A DNA stretch of 64,000 nt from Spirochaetota bacterium (GTDB taxonomy: Bacteria; Spirochaetota; UBA4802; UBA5550), in contig JALOTL010000001.1 in the NCBI GenBank assembly GCA_025457915.1, forward strand, positions 227,022 through 291,021, written 5' to 3'. The position numbers were made by a program, and so were the translations under genes. The notes under the pieces are model-generated. The model did not search any database. It was not told the origin of the DNA and was given only the letters and a program-made list of their open reading frames with translations. This document shows positions 1 through 10,843 of the stretch, in pieces (the stretch's first letter is position 1; the number at the start of each line of letters is the position of its first letter).

Positions 1-2
1 GT

Positions 3-200
3 CTCAAGTTCGCAAAAATCGCGGTTGAATCCGACAGGAAGAATCCCGCTTATCTTGATACACTGGGGGCCATATATATGAAAAAAGGCGAGTTTGATAA
101 AGCCGGGAAATTATTTCAAACGGCATTGAAGGCCGCCCCCTTTGCGGATGAAATAAAAAAGCACCTTTCGGATTTAAATAAAATAATAAAAAAGAAATAG
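3..200 (+). CDS. C-terminal fragment of a TPR-repeat protein (runs off the left edge)
   Basis: Frame 3 is open from the edge to TAG at 198-200: LKFAKIAVESDRKNPAYLDTLGAIYMKKGEFDKAGKLFQTALKAAP..., a TPR-like pattern. Confidence 0.75.
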   Translation, partial: LKFAKIAVESDRKNPAYLDTLGAIYMKKGEFDKAGKLFQTALKAAPFADEIKKHLSDLNKIIKKK

Positions 201-240
201 GCATCCTTTTTTCAAACGGCCACCCGATCAATTATTTTTT

Positions 241-350
241 GGCACCTCAATAAATATGTTTTTTATTAAACTACTGAAAAGATTTAATTTATATATTTAA
301 AGTGCCAACAATGAAAAATTCTGATTTGATTATTAGAGGTTCCCTTATTA
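241..350 (-). repeat. Dispersed MITE-like intergenic repeat, copy 1 (short form, inverted)
   Basis: Reverse complement reads AAGGGAACCTCTAATAATCAAATCAG...TATAAATTAAATCTTTTCAG...TTATTGAGGTGCC, matching copies at 10.5, 57.8 and 62.9 kb. Confidence 0.8.
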
Positions 351-453
351 TATTACAAGTGTGTTTTTACGCAGCATCTCGAATTAATAACTTGACATTT
401 AACAAATAAATGAAAATATTTTACAGGATGATAAGTTAGAAGCGGCTAATTAA

Positions 454-813
454 ATGATGAAATACCAACATAAAATCACAAGCGAAATAATCAGCGGTCT
501 GCCCGTGATAAGCATTGAAGGAGATATGACATCTGATGCAGACTCCGACATCAAGAAGCTTTATTCAGAAATAAAGGAAAAGTTTCCGGAAAACAAGACG
601 ATTATCATCAACTTCGAAAAGACGAAATATATCAATTCTTCCGGCATAGCCACGTTAATTAATATTATCCAGGATATCAACGAAAAGAAAGGGATGATTA
701 CATTCGTCGGCATGTCTGATCATTTGAAAAAGGTCATGGACATAGTGGGAATCACGGATTTTGTAAAATTATTCGACAATAAGGACCAGGCAGTCAATTC
801 CCTGGCCCATTGA
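454..813 (+). CDS. STAS-domain anti-sigma factor antagonist
   Basis: 119 aa; IIINFEKTKYINSSGIATLINIIQ resembles the STAS phosphorylatable-Ser loop. Confidence 0.88.
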   Translation: MMKYQHKITSEIISGLPVISIEGDMTSDADSDIKKLYSEIKEKFPENKTIIINFEKTKYINSSGIATLINIIQDINEKKGMITFVGMSDHLKKVMDIVGITDFVKLFDNKDQAVNSLAH

Positions 814-924
814 TCGGAATGGTCCATTTACGGCGTCTTTTAATAAATAACCCGCATACAAACAGATTAATGGATATCCGCACCGGGAATTAATGAAAAT
901 TGGATACTATCTGGAGTAGAATAA

Positions 925-2514
925 ATGCCGGCAAGATCCAAGAAAAGCGAAGATTGCATATTTGTAATAGATGCTGGGACCCAGTCGATACGCGCTGCGA
1001 TTGTTGACCTGAAGGGAATTATCAGGGACATCGTAAAAACCCCGATTCAGCCTTATTATTCTGAAAAGCCCGGATGGGCCGAACAGGACCCTTCTTATTA
1101 CTGGAGGGTTTTATGTGATACCTCCCGCCGGCTAATGAAGAAAACGGTATTCGACGCTAAATCGATTAAGGGCGTTACGTTGACCAGCCAGAGAAACACG
1201 ATGGTCAATGTCGATAAAAACGGCACACCTTTGAGACCGGCGATAGTCTGGCTGGATCAGCGAAAAGCCGAGGTTGGGGAATGGCCCGGTTTCGCTACAA
1301 GATTGGGGTTGAAGGCCATCGGGCTGCTGGATGCCGCTCACCTTTCAATCAGGGAATGCGAGGCAAACTGGATCAAGCAGAACCAGCCCGGGGTCTGGAG
1401 TAAAACCCACAAGTTTCTTTTTCTTTCCGGATACTTCAATTACAAGCTGACCGGCGAATTCATCGATTCAACAGGTAACATGCCCGGATACGTGCCGTTT
1501 GATTTTAAAAATCATGCCTGGGCGAAAAAATCAGATATTAAATGGAAGATGTTCCCGATAGAAGAATCCAAGCTTTTCAAACTCGCAAAACCCTCGGAGC
1601 TTTTAGGTTATATAACGAAGACTGCATCGAAGGAAACGGGCATACCGGAACGACTCCCGGTAATCGCGGCCGCGGCCGATAAAGCCTGCGAGGTTCTCGG
1701 ATCGGGCTGCCTGACTCCTGAAATTGCCTGTCTCAGCTACGGCACAACCGCTACAATAGAAACAACCAACTCTAAATTTATCGAAATAGTCCCCTTTATC
1801 CCTCCCTGGCCCAGCGCCGTGCCCGGTGCTTACAACACCGAGGTTATGATATTACGCGGCTACTGGATGGTAAGCTGGTTCAAGCAGGAGTTCGGACTGA
1901 GGGAAGAGATAATTGCGAAAAAAAGAAAAATAGCCCCCGAGGCCCTTTTTGACGAAATGATCAGGGATATACCCCCGGGCTCAATGGGGCTCACACTGCA
2001 GCCGTTCTGGTCGCCGGGAGTAAAAATACCCGGTCCCGAAGCCAAAGGGGCAATTATCGGTTTTGGAGACGTTCATACCAGGGCTCATATATACAGGGCC
2101 ATTATCGAGGGACTTGCTTATGCGTTAAGGGAAGGCATGATAAGGACTGAAAAGAAAAACAACGTGAAGATAGAAAAAATCAGGGTTTCCGGAGGCGGTT
2201 CTCAGAGCAGGGCGGCAATGCAGATCACAGCGGACGTTTTCAATCTTACCGCTGAGAAACCGCATACCTATGAGACTTCCGCACTGGGGGCTGCCATAGA
2301 CGCCGCTGTGGGCCTGAAGCTTTATCCGGGCTTCAGGGAGGCCGTCAGGGAAATGACGAGGGTGGGAGAGGTTTTTGAACCGATACCAGCTAACAGGGAC
2401 ATTTACAACCAGCTCTTTGAAGAGATTTATCTGAAGATGTATGACAGGTTGGTTCCATTTTATCAAAAGATAAGGGATATAACCGGTTATCCGCCAAAAT
2501 ATAAGAAGAAATAA
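925..2514 (+). CDS. FGGY-family carbohydrate kinase (glycerol/xylulose kinase-like)
   Basis: FVIDAGTQSIRAAIVD N-terminus, PGWAEQDP motif, IRVSGGGSQSRAAMQITADV FGGY C-terminal motif. Confidence 0.92.
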   Translation: MPARSKKSEDCIFVIDAGTQSIRAAIVDLKGIIRDIVKTPIQPYYSEKPGWAEQDPSYYWRVLCDTSRRLMKKTVFDAKSIKGVTLTSQRNTMVNVDKNGTPLRPAIVWLDQRKAEVGEWPGFATRLGLKAIGLLDAAHLSIRECEANWIKQNQPGVWSKTHKFLFLSGYFNYKLTGEFIDSTGNMPGYVPFDFKNHAWAKKSDIKWKMFPIEESKLFKLAKPSELLGYITKTASKETGIPERLPVIAAAADKACEVLGSGCLTPEIACLSYGTTATIETTNSKFIEIVPFIPPWPSAVPGAYNTEVMILRGYWMVSWFKQEFGLREEIIAKKRKIAPEALFDEMIRDIPPGSMGLTLQPFWSPGVKIPGPEAKGAIIGFGDVHTRAHIYRAIIEGLAYALREGMIRTEKKNNVKIEKIRVSGGGSQSRAAMQITADVFNLTAEKPHTYETSALGAAIDAAVGLKLYPGFREAVREMTRVGEVFEPIPANRDIYNQLFEEIYLKMYDRLVPFYQKIRDITGYPPKYKKK

Positions 2515-2523
2515 GGAGTTTTT

Positions 2524-2865
2524 ATGAGCATATTACAATACTCTTCATCGAAGCACGGCGACGTTACGCTGATAAGGATCGGGGGAAGCCTTGATGCCGA
2601 AACCGCATCCAAGTTTGACCAGAAAATCCAGGGAGAGATACAAAAAGGCGCGAAAAAGGTCGTTTGCAGCATGGAGGCGCTTGATTATATTGCAAGCGCG
2701 GGCCTGGGAATACTGATCAGCGCCAACGAGAAGCTCTCAAAAAGCGGCGGGGAGATCAGGCTCTCCTGCATGAATCAAAAAATTTCCAAGATATTCAAAC
2801 TCCTGGGATTTATAAATCTATTCAAAATATATCCGGACGATGAAAAAGCGGTAGAGTCTTTCTGA
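2524..2865 (+). CDS. STAS-domain anti-sigma factor antagonist
   Basis: 113 aa; VVCSMEALDYIASAGLGILISANEKL, STAS signature. Confidence 0.9.
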   Translation: MSILQYSSSKHGDVTLIRIGGSLDAETASKFDQKIQGEIQKGAKKVVCSMEALDYIASAGLGILISANEKLSKSGGEIRLSCMNQKISKIFKLLGFINLFKIYPDDEKAVESF

Positions 2866-2881
2866 AAAAGCATTTTGAAAG

Positions 2882-3304
2882 ATGACAAGAAGAAAAAAAA
2901 ACCTGGTCATAAAAATTCATCAGAGGATGGAGGAGCTTGATTCCGTAAGGATAATCATATCCGATTTTCTTAAAGAAAACTGTGTGAGCGAAGAAAATAT
3001 CCTCAGGACCGAGCTGTCCATTTACGAGGTCCTTGCCAATATCATAGACCATTCATCCCCGGATTTCAAGGACCGGGAAATAATAGTAGAATGCAGAATT
3101 TTAAAAGAAAGAATCAAGACGGTCATAAGCAATTACGGAAAAGAATTTGACATAAGAAAGGCGGACCTCCCCGATATATCAAACCATTTTAAATCAGGAA
3201 AAAAAAGAGGGCTCGGGATATATTTCATAAGAACCCTGATGGATAACATTGATTATTCTTACAAGGAACACTTGAACAAACTTATTTTGACAAAAAATAT
3301 TTAA
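2882..3304 (+). CDS. RsbW-like anti-sigma factor, HATPase_c_2-type serine kinase
   Basis: 140 aa; LRTELSIYEVLANIIDHSSPD (N-box) and GLGIYFIRTLMDNIDY (G-box). Confidence 0.88.
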   Translation: MTRRKKNLVIKIHQRMEELDSVRIIISDFLKENCVSEENILRTELSIYEVLANIIDHSSPDFKDREIIVECRILKERIKTVISNYGKEFDIRKADLPDISNHFKSGKKRGLGIYFIRTLMDNIDYSYKEHLNKLILTKNI

Positions 3305-3321
3305 TAACGCGGAGAATAAAC

Positions 3322-4368
3322 ATGAAAAAAATTCCGTTTATATCAATTATCTTATTAAGCTGCTTAACTCTTTCAAGCTGCACGATGATTTATAAATCCA
3401 TGAAAGAGAAGAGAAACAGGACTTATAATGAGGGAGTGACCCTCTACAACCAGAAAAAATACGAGGAGGCATACGATAAGTTCGATACCGTCGTTTCCAT
3501 TGACCCTGAGTATAAAAAATCCAAGGATTACCTGAAGCGATCGGAGTCTTATCTTAAGCGGAAGGAACAGAATATCAAGCAGAGGGCCAACGAGAATTAT
3601 TCCAGAGGCATTAAACTCAAAAAGGCCAAACAATATGAGGCTGCGCTGGACGCCTTTCTGCTTTCGAAGCAGCAGAACCCGGATTATGAGGACATAGACG
3701 ACCAGATCGATGAGTGCAGGAGCAATCTTACCGGCAGGTTCAAGAAATTATATGCCCAGGCAAGCAACCAGTATAAAGCAAAACAATATAAAAACGCATA
3801 CAATACATGCCTGAATGCAAAAAAGATAAAAAGCGACAGTGAACTTTCGTCTTTAATGGGCAATATAGAAAGCGCGCTTAATGATAGATCCAGGTCTTAC
3901 AGAAATGCAGGGGAAAAATTCTACTCTGACGGAAATTACGAGAAGGCCAGGGGCCAGCTTGCAACCGCCCTGAATATAAATCCATGGGATAAAGATGCAA
4001 AAGAACTCATGGATAAAACGAGCTCAATGCTCAATATGAGCAGGGATTATAAAGCGGCTGTTGATCTCTATAACAGGGGTCAATCCCTGCCGGCCTACGG
4101 AAAATTTCTTGCCATCAGCCAGAAAAATCCGCAGTATAAGGATACCGCTTCCTATCTTGAAAAATCCAAGGCGCAGCTCAGCAAGAATATCGGCGCCTAT
4201 TATAACAATGGCGTCCAGCAATATGACAAGGAGAATTTTGAGGCGGCCATTAATGAATTCAACAAGGTATTGCTGGTCAATCCCGACCATAAAAGCGCGC
4301 TTGAATACAGGCAGAGGGCCCAGGCAAAACTGGACATAAAAAAATCCCTGGGAGGGACGGCGCAATAA
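3322..4368 (+). CDS. TPR-repeat lipoprotein
   Basis: Signal peptide with lipobox LSSC near the N-terminus; repeated TPR units. Confidence 0.85.
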   Translation: MKKIPFISIILLSCLTLSSCTMIYKSMKEKRNRTYNEGVTLYNQKKYEEAYDKFDTVVSIDPEYKKSKDYLKRSESYLKRKEQNIKQRANENYSRGIKLKKAKQYEAALDAFLLSKQQNPDYEDIDDQIDECRSNLTGRFKKLYAQASNQYKAKQYKNAYNTCLNAKKIKSDSELSSLMGNIESALNDRSRSYRNAGEKFYSDGNYEKARGQLATALNINPWDKDAKELMDKTSSMLNMSRDYKAAVDLYNRGQSLPAYGKFLAISQKNPQYKDTASYLEKSKAQLSKNIGAYYNNGVQQYDKENFEAAINEFNKVLLVNPDHKSALEYRQRAQAKLDIKKSLGGTAQ

Positions 4369-4402
4369 TCCATGTCAGGCACGGAGAGGATGCGTATGTA
4401 TT

Positions 4403-6256
4403 TTATTTATCCTCTTTTTGCTTGCTGTTGATCTGGAAGGATCCGATATTGCCGTTCAGCTCGTCTGAAAACTGGACCAGGATTTTGGAATAGCTTTTTA
4501 CAAGCTCGGAGTTTTCCGTCGTGTGAAGGGATATCTCGTTGATCGAATTTATTGCTTTTGTAAGCTCGTTGGTCGTGCTCTGCTGCTCAAGTGAAGATGT
4601 ATAGATGCCGTTCGCGATATCCCCGAGCTTGAAAATCCTTTCGTTGATTTCCTCGTTCATTTTTTTCAGTGAATCTGTAAATCTGCCGGTTTCTTTAATA
4701 ACTGATTCGGTTTCAAGTATTTTCTCCCTGACAATTCTGAAGATTTCAGTTGTTTCGCTGATGGATTTCAATTCGCCAGCGATTCTTTTCGAATGTTCCG
4801 ATATTGTCGTCCTGATGCTGTTCGCAAGTTCGGTAGTCTGGTCGGCCAGCTTGTTTACCTCGTCTGCGACAACCGCGAATCCCTTGCCGTGTTCGCCGGC
4901 CCTTGCCGCCTCGATTGCGGCATTCAGGGCAAGAAGGTTTATCTGGTCTGCAACGTCATTTATCCTGCTGATGGTATCTTCTATGTTCTGCAGGTATCGT
5001 GCCGTGTCCTCGATGGATTTAACGGCGCCCCCCATGATTTTTTCTCCGCTCGAAACATGGGAAACCGCTTCATTAATACTTTCGCCCACCATTTCCATTC
5101 TCCTGGTTATCTGGCCGCTTTGGGAGTTTATTTCAAGGATTTCCTCCTTGACGCTGTCAGAGCTGTTCAACTGTTCCTTGATGTTCAGGAGATTTGTTTC
5201 GAATGATGTTGACATTTCTTCATAGGCGCTGCTGGTCTCTTCAATTATTGATGACAGTTCCCTTGACATGTCTGAAAGATCGGTTGAGGCGTAATTCAGA
5301 TCGGCGCTTGTTGTTTTCAGTTCGGATGAGCTTTTATAGATTGTTTCGACGATTTTTTTCAGATTTTCCTTCATCTCATAAACTGAAATATTAATTTCAG
5401 ATAATTCATCGGACACGACGATTTTTTTTGCATAGGCTGCGAGATCACCTTCCCCGATGCCGCCCAGGAAATCCCGTATATTGTTCACCTTTGATGAAAT
5501 GGTCCTGGAGAGAACGCTTGAAACCATCAGTGCCCCGATTATTCCTATCCCGCTGAATACTGAGATCCTGAAATAAATCTGGGTTTTATCCACGGCCATT
5601 TCGGAAATAAAAATCAGGAAATAACTCAGAAGGATGAGATAGGGAAGCATGATGATTGCCATTATTGATATGGTGACCTTGGGGAAAAGCTTCATGTGAA
5701 GCCTGATGCTGATTTCTTTCGGCAGTGTCTTGATGAATATTCCCTGGTCGTAAATTTTCTGGGTCATTATTTCGGTAAGTAGAAAATAAAGTACGGTGCC
5801 CAGGGGGGCGTTTATTACAACCATCAGCCAGAGATTTAAAATCTGCGGATCACTCAGTTTCGCAAAATATGCGAATGGGAAGATGAACATCGCAAGCCCT
5901 ATGATCCATCTGAAAAAGGCGCCTATGCTGTGAATATACGGGAGATGGAGGAACCTTTTCAGTGCAAAATTATATTCTTCGTCGCCGACTGTTTCGCCCC
6001 GGATGTGTTTATTAAAATATTTAACTATCGGCGATATTACGATCAGGTTATTTATGAGGGTCGTGATAAAGGACAGGGATCCCGCTCCTGCCGCGGAGAG
6101 GAATAATACCATAACCTGGTCTTCCTTTAGGTTTAAATTCGACCAGATATAAAATACGATTATAGGTACGATTACAAAATAACTTATCCCCTCCGTTCTG
6201 ATTATAAAATTCAACGCGAAGTGTCTGATCGTGCCAGTATATGAATTATTTTTCAT
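4403..6256 (-). CDS. Methyl-accepting chemotaxis protein
   Basis: [43 protein letters not shown] signalling hairpin; N-terminal TM segments. Confidence 0.96.
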   Translation of the reverse strand: MKNNSYTGTIRHFALNFIIRTEGISYFVIVPIIVFYIWSNLNLKEDQVMVLFLSAAGAGSLSFITTLINNLIVISPIVKYFNKHIRGETVGDEEYNFALKRFLHLPYIHSIGAFFRWIIGLAMFIFPFAYFAKLSDPQILNLWLMVVINAPLGTVLYFLLTEIMTQKIYDQGIFIKTLPKEISIRLHMKLFPKVTISIMAIIMLPYLILLSYFLIFISEMAVDKTQIYFRISVFSGIGIIGALMVSSVLSRTISSKVNNIRDFLGGIGEGDLAAYAKKIVVSDELSEINISVYEMKENLKKIVETIYKSSSELKTTSADLNYASTDLSDMSRELSSIIEETSSAYEEMSTSFETNLLNIKEQLNSSDSVKEEILEINSQSGQITRRMEMVGESINEAVSHVSSGEKIMGGAVKSIEDTARYLQNIEDTISRINDVADQINLLALNAAIEAARAGEHGKGFAVVADEVNKLADQTTELANSIRTTISEHSKRIAGELKSISETTEIFRIVREKILETESVIKETGRFTDSLKKMNEEINERIFKLGDIANGIYTSSLEQQSTTNELTKAINSINEISLHTTENSELVKSYSKILVQFSDELNGNIGSFQINSKQKEDK

Positions 6257-6417
6257 AATAAGATAACCTGCGACAAATAGATAATGCTCCCTTTTGACGA
6301 TTGGGGATTTATATTTTTTTTAAGGGAAGAAAAGTAATTGGATTATTTATCAAAAATCGTGTTTTGTCTGGCCAAAAATGGATGCATCTTGAATTGGCCA
6401 TAAATTAAAAGTTATTG

Positions 6418-7608
6418 CTAGATGTTATAAATCGAGCACTTGCCATTGACAAGGTATTTTACGCCTTCATCAAGACCGTCAAGGGTGAGTTCGAACATGG
6501 GGAAAATGCTGCGTATCGACCTGATTGTCTGGACATAGTTCCATGATTTTGAAGGCAGCGGGTTGAGCCAGATGGAATTTTTGAATTTATCCTTGATCCT
6601 CTGAAACCATACAATTCCCGGGGTGTCGTTATAATACCAGTAATCGATGGCGCCGTTCGCCCACGTAAGCTCTGAGGGCGCCATTTCCGCGTCGCCCACG
6701 AGGATTACCTTGTAATCGTTGTCTTCACTTTTAAGAAACTCGAGCGTGGATACTGATTTGTTTCTTTCCATGTCGGTCCAGAGATCCTGATACAGGCAGT
6801 TATGAAAATAATAATGCTTGAATTTGCTGATCTGGGACGATGCCGCGGAGAAAAGCCTTTCGACCAGTTCGGAATAAGGCGTCATGGACCCGCCAACATC
6901 CATCAAAAGTATCACCTTCGAAGCCTTTTTTTCCTTGTTTTCCCATACAAACTCAAGTTCGCCCGCATTCTTGCAGGTCTTGTCTATGGTTTCTTCCAGA
7001 TTGAGTCTTTCCCCGTATCCTATCGGAAGCAGGGATCTTAGATGCGACAGGGCGACCTTCATCTGGCGCGTGTCAAGGGTGATGTCGCTCGAATAATTTC
7101 TGAATGACCGCTTTTCCGCTATCTGGACGGCACGCTTGTGCCTCGATTCACCCTGCCCTATCCTGATTCCTGCTGGATTATATCCCCATGCGCCCTGGGT
7201 CGATCTTCCGCCGGTGCCTATGGCCTTGTTCCCGCCGACATGATTTTTATAATGGCCCTGCTTCAACTGCTCTTCGAAATTTTTCAGGATCTGATCGAGG
7301 TTCAGCTCTTCTATCTGTTTTTTTTCCTCTTCGTTCAGATGAAGTTCTTTTACTTTTTTGAGTCCCTTGAGTATTTCATCAAGCATTTCGTCCGTGGTTT
7401 CAATGTCCTTGAATGTGTCCAGGAAGGCCATGTCATACTTGTCGAAGAATATTTCGTTCTTCACCAGTATTGATTTGGCGATATTGTAAAATTTGGTCAG
7501 ACTGCAGTCATTAAGGTTTTTTTCCAGAGCCCTGTGAAGCGTTATCCACTCGTGAAGGGATACCGGTACGCCGTATGATTTGAGGGAATAAAAAAAATTA
7601 ATAAACAT
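6418..7608 (-). CDS. VWA-domain protein, CoxE-like
   Basis: KVILLMDVGGSMTPYSE (degenerate MIDAS DxGxS); partner of adjacent MoxR ATPase, overlapping by 11 bp. Confidence 0.87.
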   Translation of the reverse strand: MFINFFYSLKSYGVPVSLHEWITLHRALEKNLNDCSLTKFYNIAKSILVKNEIFFDKYDMAFLDTFKDIETTDEMLDEILKGLKKVKELHLNEEEKKQIEELNLDQILKNFEEQLKQGHYKNHVGGNKAIGTGGRSTQGAWGYNPAGIRIGQGESRHKRAVQIAEKRSFRNYSSDITLDTRQMKVALSHLRSLLPIGYGERLNLEETIDKTCKNAGELEFVWENKEKKASKVILLMDVGGSMTPYSELVERLFSAASSQISKFKHYYFHNCLYQDLWTDMERNKSVSTLEFLKSEDNDYKVILVGDAEMAPSELTWANGAIDYWYYNDTPGIVWFQRIKDKFKNSIWLNPLPSKSWNYVQTIRSIRSIFPMFELTLDGLDEGVKYLVNGKCSIYNI

Positions 7609-8491
7609 CCCTGCTTCTCATGCTTGAATTGAAAGAATAATGGGTCTTTCCTGATTTCTGGACCAGGTCGATATCCTCTTTTTTCTTAAGAAGGGTGCCG
7701 AGAAACGGTATCTCGCTTTCGATTTTTTTTACGGGAACTCCGCCCGCCCTCAGGGCCTGTATCCAGTCGACCAGCTCGCTGGTGGATGGCTTTTTCCTCA
7801 GCATGTCGAATTCCCTGATCCAGTAAAACTTTTTCAGGCACTCTCGCAGAAGCTTCTTTTCAATGTCCGGGAAATGGACTATTACTATTTCTTCCATGAG
7901 TTCCTGTTCCGGGAAGGCTATGTAATGGAATACGCATCTTCTCAGGAACGGATCAGGCAGTTCCTTTTCGCTGTTGGATGTAATTATAACAATGGGTCTG
8001 TGTTGGGCTTTTACCGTTACTCCGGTTTCAGGAATGTAAAAACTCATTTCGTCCAGTTCGTTTAAAAGATCGTTGGGGAATTCAAGCTCGGCTTTGTCAA
8101 CCTCGTCGATGAGAAGAACAACCTGCTCCTCGGCGGCAAAAGCCTCGCCGAGCTTACCGAGTTTTATATACTGTTTTATATCCGAAACGTCATTGTCTCC
8201 GAACCTCGCATCGTTAAGCCTCTGTACCGTATCGTAAACATACAGCCCCTCCCTGGCCTTGGTCGTTGATTTTATATTCCAGATAAAAAATTTTTTTCCG
8301 AGGCCTTTCGCGATGGAATGGGCGAGAAGGGTCTTCCCCGTTCCCGGTTCACCCTTGACCAGGAGAGGCCGGCCCAGCGCGATTGAGACATTGACATTGT
8401 CCCTCAGTTCCTGTGAAATGACATAATCATCGGTGCCCTTGAACTTATCCATATAAATCCCCGTATTTTGTAAATAATACAACCGGGTCAA
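7598..8491 (-). CDS. MoxR-family AAA+ ATPase
   Basis: LVKGEPGTGKTLLAHSIAKGL Walker A; VVLLIDEVDKA Walker B; LPDPFLRRCVF arginine finger region. Confidence 0.93.
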   Translation of the reverse strand: MTRLYYLQNTGIYMDKFKGTDDYVISQELRDNVNVSIALGRPLLVKGEPGTGKTLLAHSIAKGLGKKFFIWNIKSTTKAREGLYVYDTVQRLNDARFGDNDVSDIKQYIKLGKLGEAFAAEEQVVLLIDEVDKAELEFPNDLLNELDEMSFYIPETGVTVKAQHRPIVIITSNSEKELPDPFLRRCVFHYIAFPEQELMEEIVIVHFPDIEKKLLRECLKKFYWIREFDMLRKKPSTSELVDWIQALRAGGVPVKKIESEIPFLGTLLKKKEDIDLVQKSGKTHYSFNSSMRSRDVY

Positions 8492-8545
8492 TACTTTACC
8501 AGTGCGTTTATACTGGCAAGAATTTTATTTCCGGGATGTATTATT

Positions 8546-8564
8546 AGACCGCGGCCGCCGGTCT
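8546..8564. promoter_or_regulatory. GC-rich inverted repeat AGACCG-N7-CGGTCT between divergent genes
   Basis: agaccgcggccgccggtct; lies upstream of both flanking genes. Confidence 0.4.
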
Positions 8565-8617
8565 GCGTTTTTCTATTTTAATTGACATAAGCCGTTTTAT
8601 TTATAATAACTGGACTG

Positions 8618-9406
8618 ATGAAGGCCCTATTCCTAATAATAATTCTATGCGTGATCCCGGCCGTTTCTGGGTTTTCCAGCCAGTTTGACGAGCTGGACAA
8701 GCCGCCGGAGGGAGCACATGAAGGACAGATTTTTCTCGGCGCTGATTTTTCAATGGGGGCCCCGCTTGGTCCTGTTATCAAGGCTGAAAAAAGATACCTG
8801 AGGGGTTCATATTACAATTTCTGGAATACTGGGCTGGCTAAACAGCTTCTCGTGGACCACCTGTATTTTTCTTACGGGATCATGTTCGAGTATATGCCGA
8901 TTGACCATCTTGGAGTCAGGCTGAGGTTGAAGGCGACGTCCGTGATACAGAGGACAAGCTTCGGGTCAAATTTTCAAAACTGGACCAAGAAGCTTTACGG
9001 GGATTATTCAGGATTGATCGGCCCGTCGCTTCATCTGACGACGAGAAAAAATTGGGATATAATATTATCACCGCTTGTCGGATATTCCTTCGGAAAATAT
9101 ATTGCCGCGCCGATAGCGGCCCAGCTGTTCCAGATTGATTTTTTAAAACAAACCGATTATTTATACGGGAGCAGGAAAAGAGGCGTGAAAAGCCTTGCTT
9201 TCGGAACCGAGGTCTGCTTTGCTTTTTATTTCAGCGGCGGATTTTTTTTATCCGCCGGATTCGACTGGACGATGAACATGATAAAATTCGGAAGGGGGTT
9301 CCTGTTTTCAAATCCCCAGACGAAGATGTTTTATAATATCAGGAGCAAACCGAAGCTTCATTGCGTCGGTATGATATTGACTGCCGGATACGCATTTTAT
9401 AATTAA
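8618..9406 (+). CDS. Secreted/outer-membrane hypothetical protein (beta-barrel-like)
   Basis: 262 aa with signal peptide; alternating aromatic/hydrophobic strands; no family recognised. Confidence 0.7.
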   Translation: MKALFLIIILCVIPAVSGFSSQFDELDKPPEGAHEGQIFLGADFSMGAPLGPVIKAEKRYLRGSYYNFWNTGLAKQLLVDHLYFSYGIMFEYMPIDHLGVRLRLKATSVIQRTSFGSNFQNWTKKLYGDYSGLIGPSLHLTTRKNWDIILSPLVGYSFGKYIAAPIAAQLFQIDFLKQTDYLYGSRKRGVKSLAFGTEVCFAFYFSGGFFLSAGFDWTMNMIKFGRGFLFSNPQTKMFYNIRSKPKLHCVGMILTAGYAFYN

Positions 9407-9407
9407 T

Positions 9408-10424
9408 TCATAAATCTGCGTATTTGAAGAGCCTCATCACCTCAAGCGTCACAAGCTTGTTTTTTTTACCCAGGGGAGGCCTTTTTTCATTTCCATGGAT
9501 CATGCCGGTCGCTGCATTTTCTAGGTTCCAGGTGCCGTCCCGGTTCTGCTTCGATATGACGATATTGAAGGCCTCGGATGCCCTTTCATCCGAAATCATG
9601 CCCTCGCCTGCAATAAGTATCAATCCCTTCAGTATGTCATATTGTGAAAGCAATGGAAGGCCCAGCAGTCTGAAATCCCTGTTCCATCCACGGTTGGGCT
9701 TGATCGCATTGCCCTTGCTGTCTTTGAAAAGTTTCATGGAAAGAAAGAATTCCGCCGCGGCCGGTAAAGCATTGCTGTCGAAGCCGGGTTTATTTTTCTT
9801 GTATAATTGAAGGGCATATGCGCATGAGAGGGTTGCGTAAATGCAGCTTTTAACGTTTTTATTCTTTTCCCTGAGCAGCCCCTTCCCGGATTTATTAAAA
9901 AGCGTCAGTTTCAAATAATCACATCCGCCGGATAGAGGACAATGGAGCCAGCCTCCGTCATGACGCTGTCTTTCCAGAATCCATTCTATCCCTTTTTTTA
10001 TCCTTTCGTCATCATAACCGCACAGTATCAGGTGTTTCAGCATGTCTCCGGTCCTGCACGCGGTTGAAATTGGCGGAGTCCAATTCAACGTGAAGCCCCC
10101 GTCTTTATTCTGTGCCCTTTCCATTATAAATTCCGCAGTTTTTTCGATGAAATCAGTGCGCCTGTCCATCCCCAGTGCCACGGATTCTGAAAAGCACCAC
10201 ATTGATCCGTGATAATACAGGTCGAAATGCTTTTTATTGCCGAGTATCCAGTTGTCGGAAAGACCGTATATTTTTTTTATCCTGGCATCGGTCGCAAGAG
10301 TATCGTATTCTTTCAGATGGTTCCCGTCGCCGACCAGATCCCTGAGAGTCAGAAATCTCGAACAGGGATCTGATTTTTCAAGCAGCCAGTTTATGGGATT
10401 AAAGGATAAATATTTGCTTTTCAT
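9408..10424 (-). CDS. Terpenoid-cyclase/prenyltransferase alpha-alpha toroid-like protein
   Basis: Repeated NKDGGFTLNW, RHDGGWLHCPLSG, NRDGTWNLENAATG motifs; likely start is the internal Met at 10424. Confidence 0.75.
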   Translation of the reverse strand: MKSKYLSFNPINWLLEKSDPCSRFLTLRDLVGDGNHLKEYDTLATDARIKKIYGLSDNWILGNKKHFDLYYHGSMWCFSESVALGMDRRTDFIEKTAEFIMERAQNKDGGFTLNWTPPISTACRTGDMLKHLILCGYDDERIKKGIEWILERQRHDGGWLHCPLSGGCDYLKLTLFNKSGKGLLREKNKNVKSCIYATLSCAYALQLYKKNKPGFDSNALPAAAEFFLSMKLFKDSKGNAIKPNRGWNRDFRLLGLPLLSQYDILKGLILIAGEGMISDERASEAFNIVISKQNRDGTWNLENAATGMIHGNEKRPPLGKKNKLVTLEVMRLFKYADL

Positions 10425-10544
10425 GGAATGCAATAAATTAATAATAGTATAACATAGAAGAAAGTTGTTATTTTTAATTAAAGAATGATTTATTGTAATT
10501 GCGCAATGAAAAAAACCGGTTACTATCAACTGCTTATGAAAAAA

Positions 10545-10653
10545 GGGAGCCTATAATAATCAAATCAGGATGTTCCCTTATGGACAAATTCAATATATAA
10601 ATTAGATTTTTTCAGTGGTTTTGTAATAATAAATCTAATTTACAGAGGTGCCC
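10545..10653 (+). repeat. Dispersed MITE-like intergenic repeat, copy 2 (short form, candidate empty site for the nested insert)
   Basis: GGGAGCCTATAATAATCAAATCAGGATGTTCCCTT...TATAAATTAGATTTTTTCAG...AAATCTAATTTACAGAGGTGCCC. Confidence 0.85.
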
Positions 10654-10843
10654 ATAAATAACAAAGCGGGAGATGCTGCGGAAGGAATGAAGAAAATGAA
10701 AAGTTTAGTATTTTAAATAAATCTAAAACATTACTGTTTTTTTTAACTATATAAAAAAGAAAAAATTGTAAGATATTTGATCAATTTTTCCGTTATTATT
10801 ATATAGGAAACATTTAACGGCCGACTATAGTTGGGGTTTTAAT

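Noticed and set aside
4605-5225. 206-aa plus-strand ORF
   Set aside because: Antisense to the conserved chemotaxis-receptor signalling domain.
6370-6410. Two TGGCCA sites flanking GATGCATC upstream of the VWA/MCP intergenic region
   Set aside because: Short palindromic 6-mers expected by chance; no supporting promoter context.
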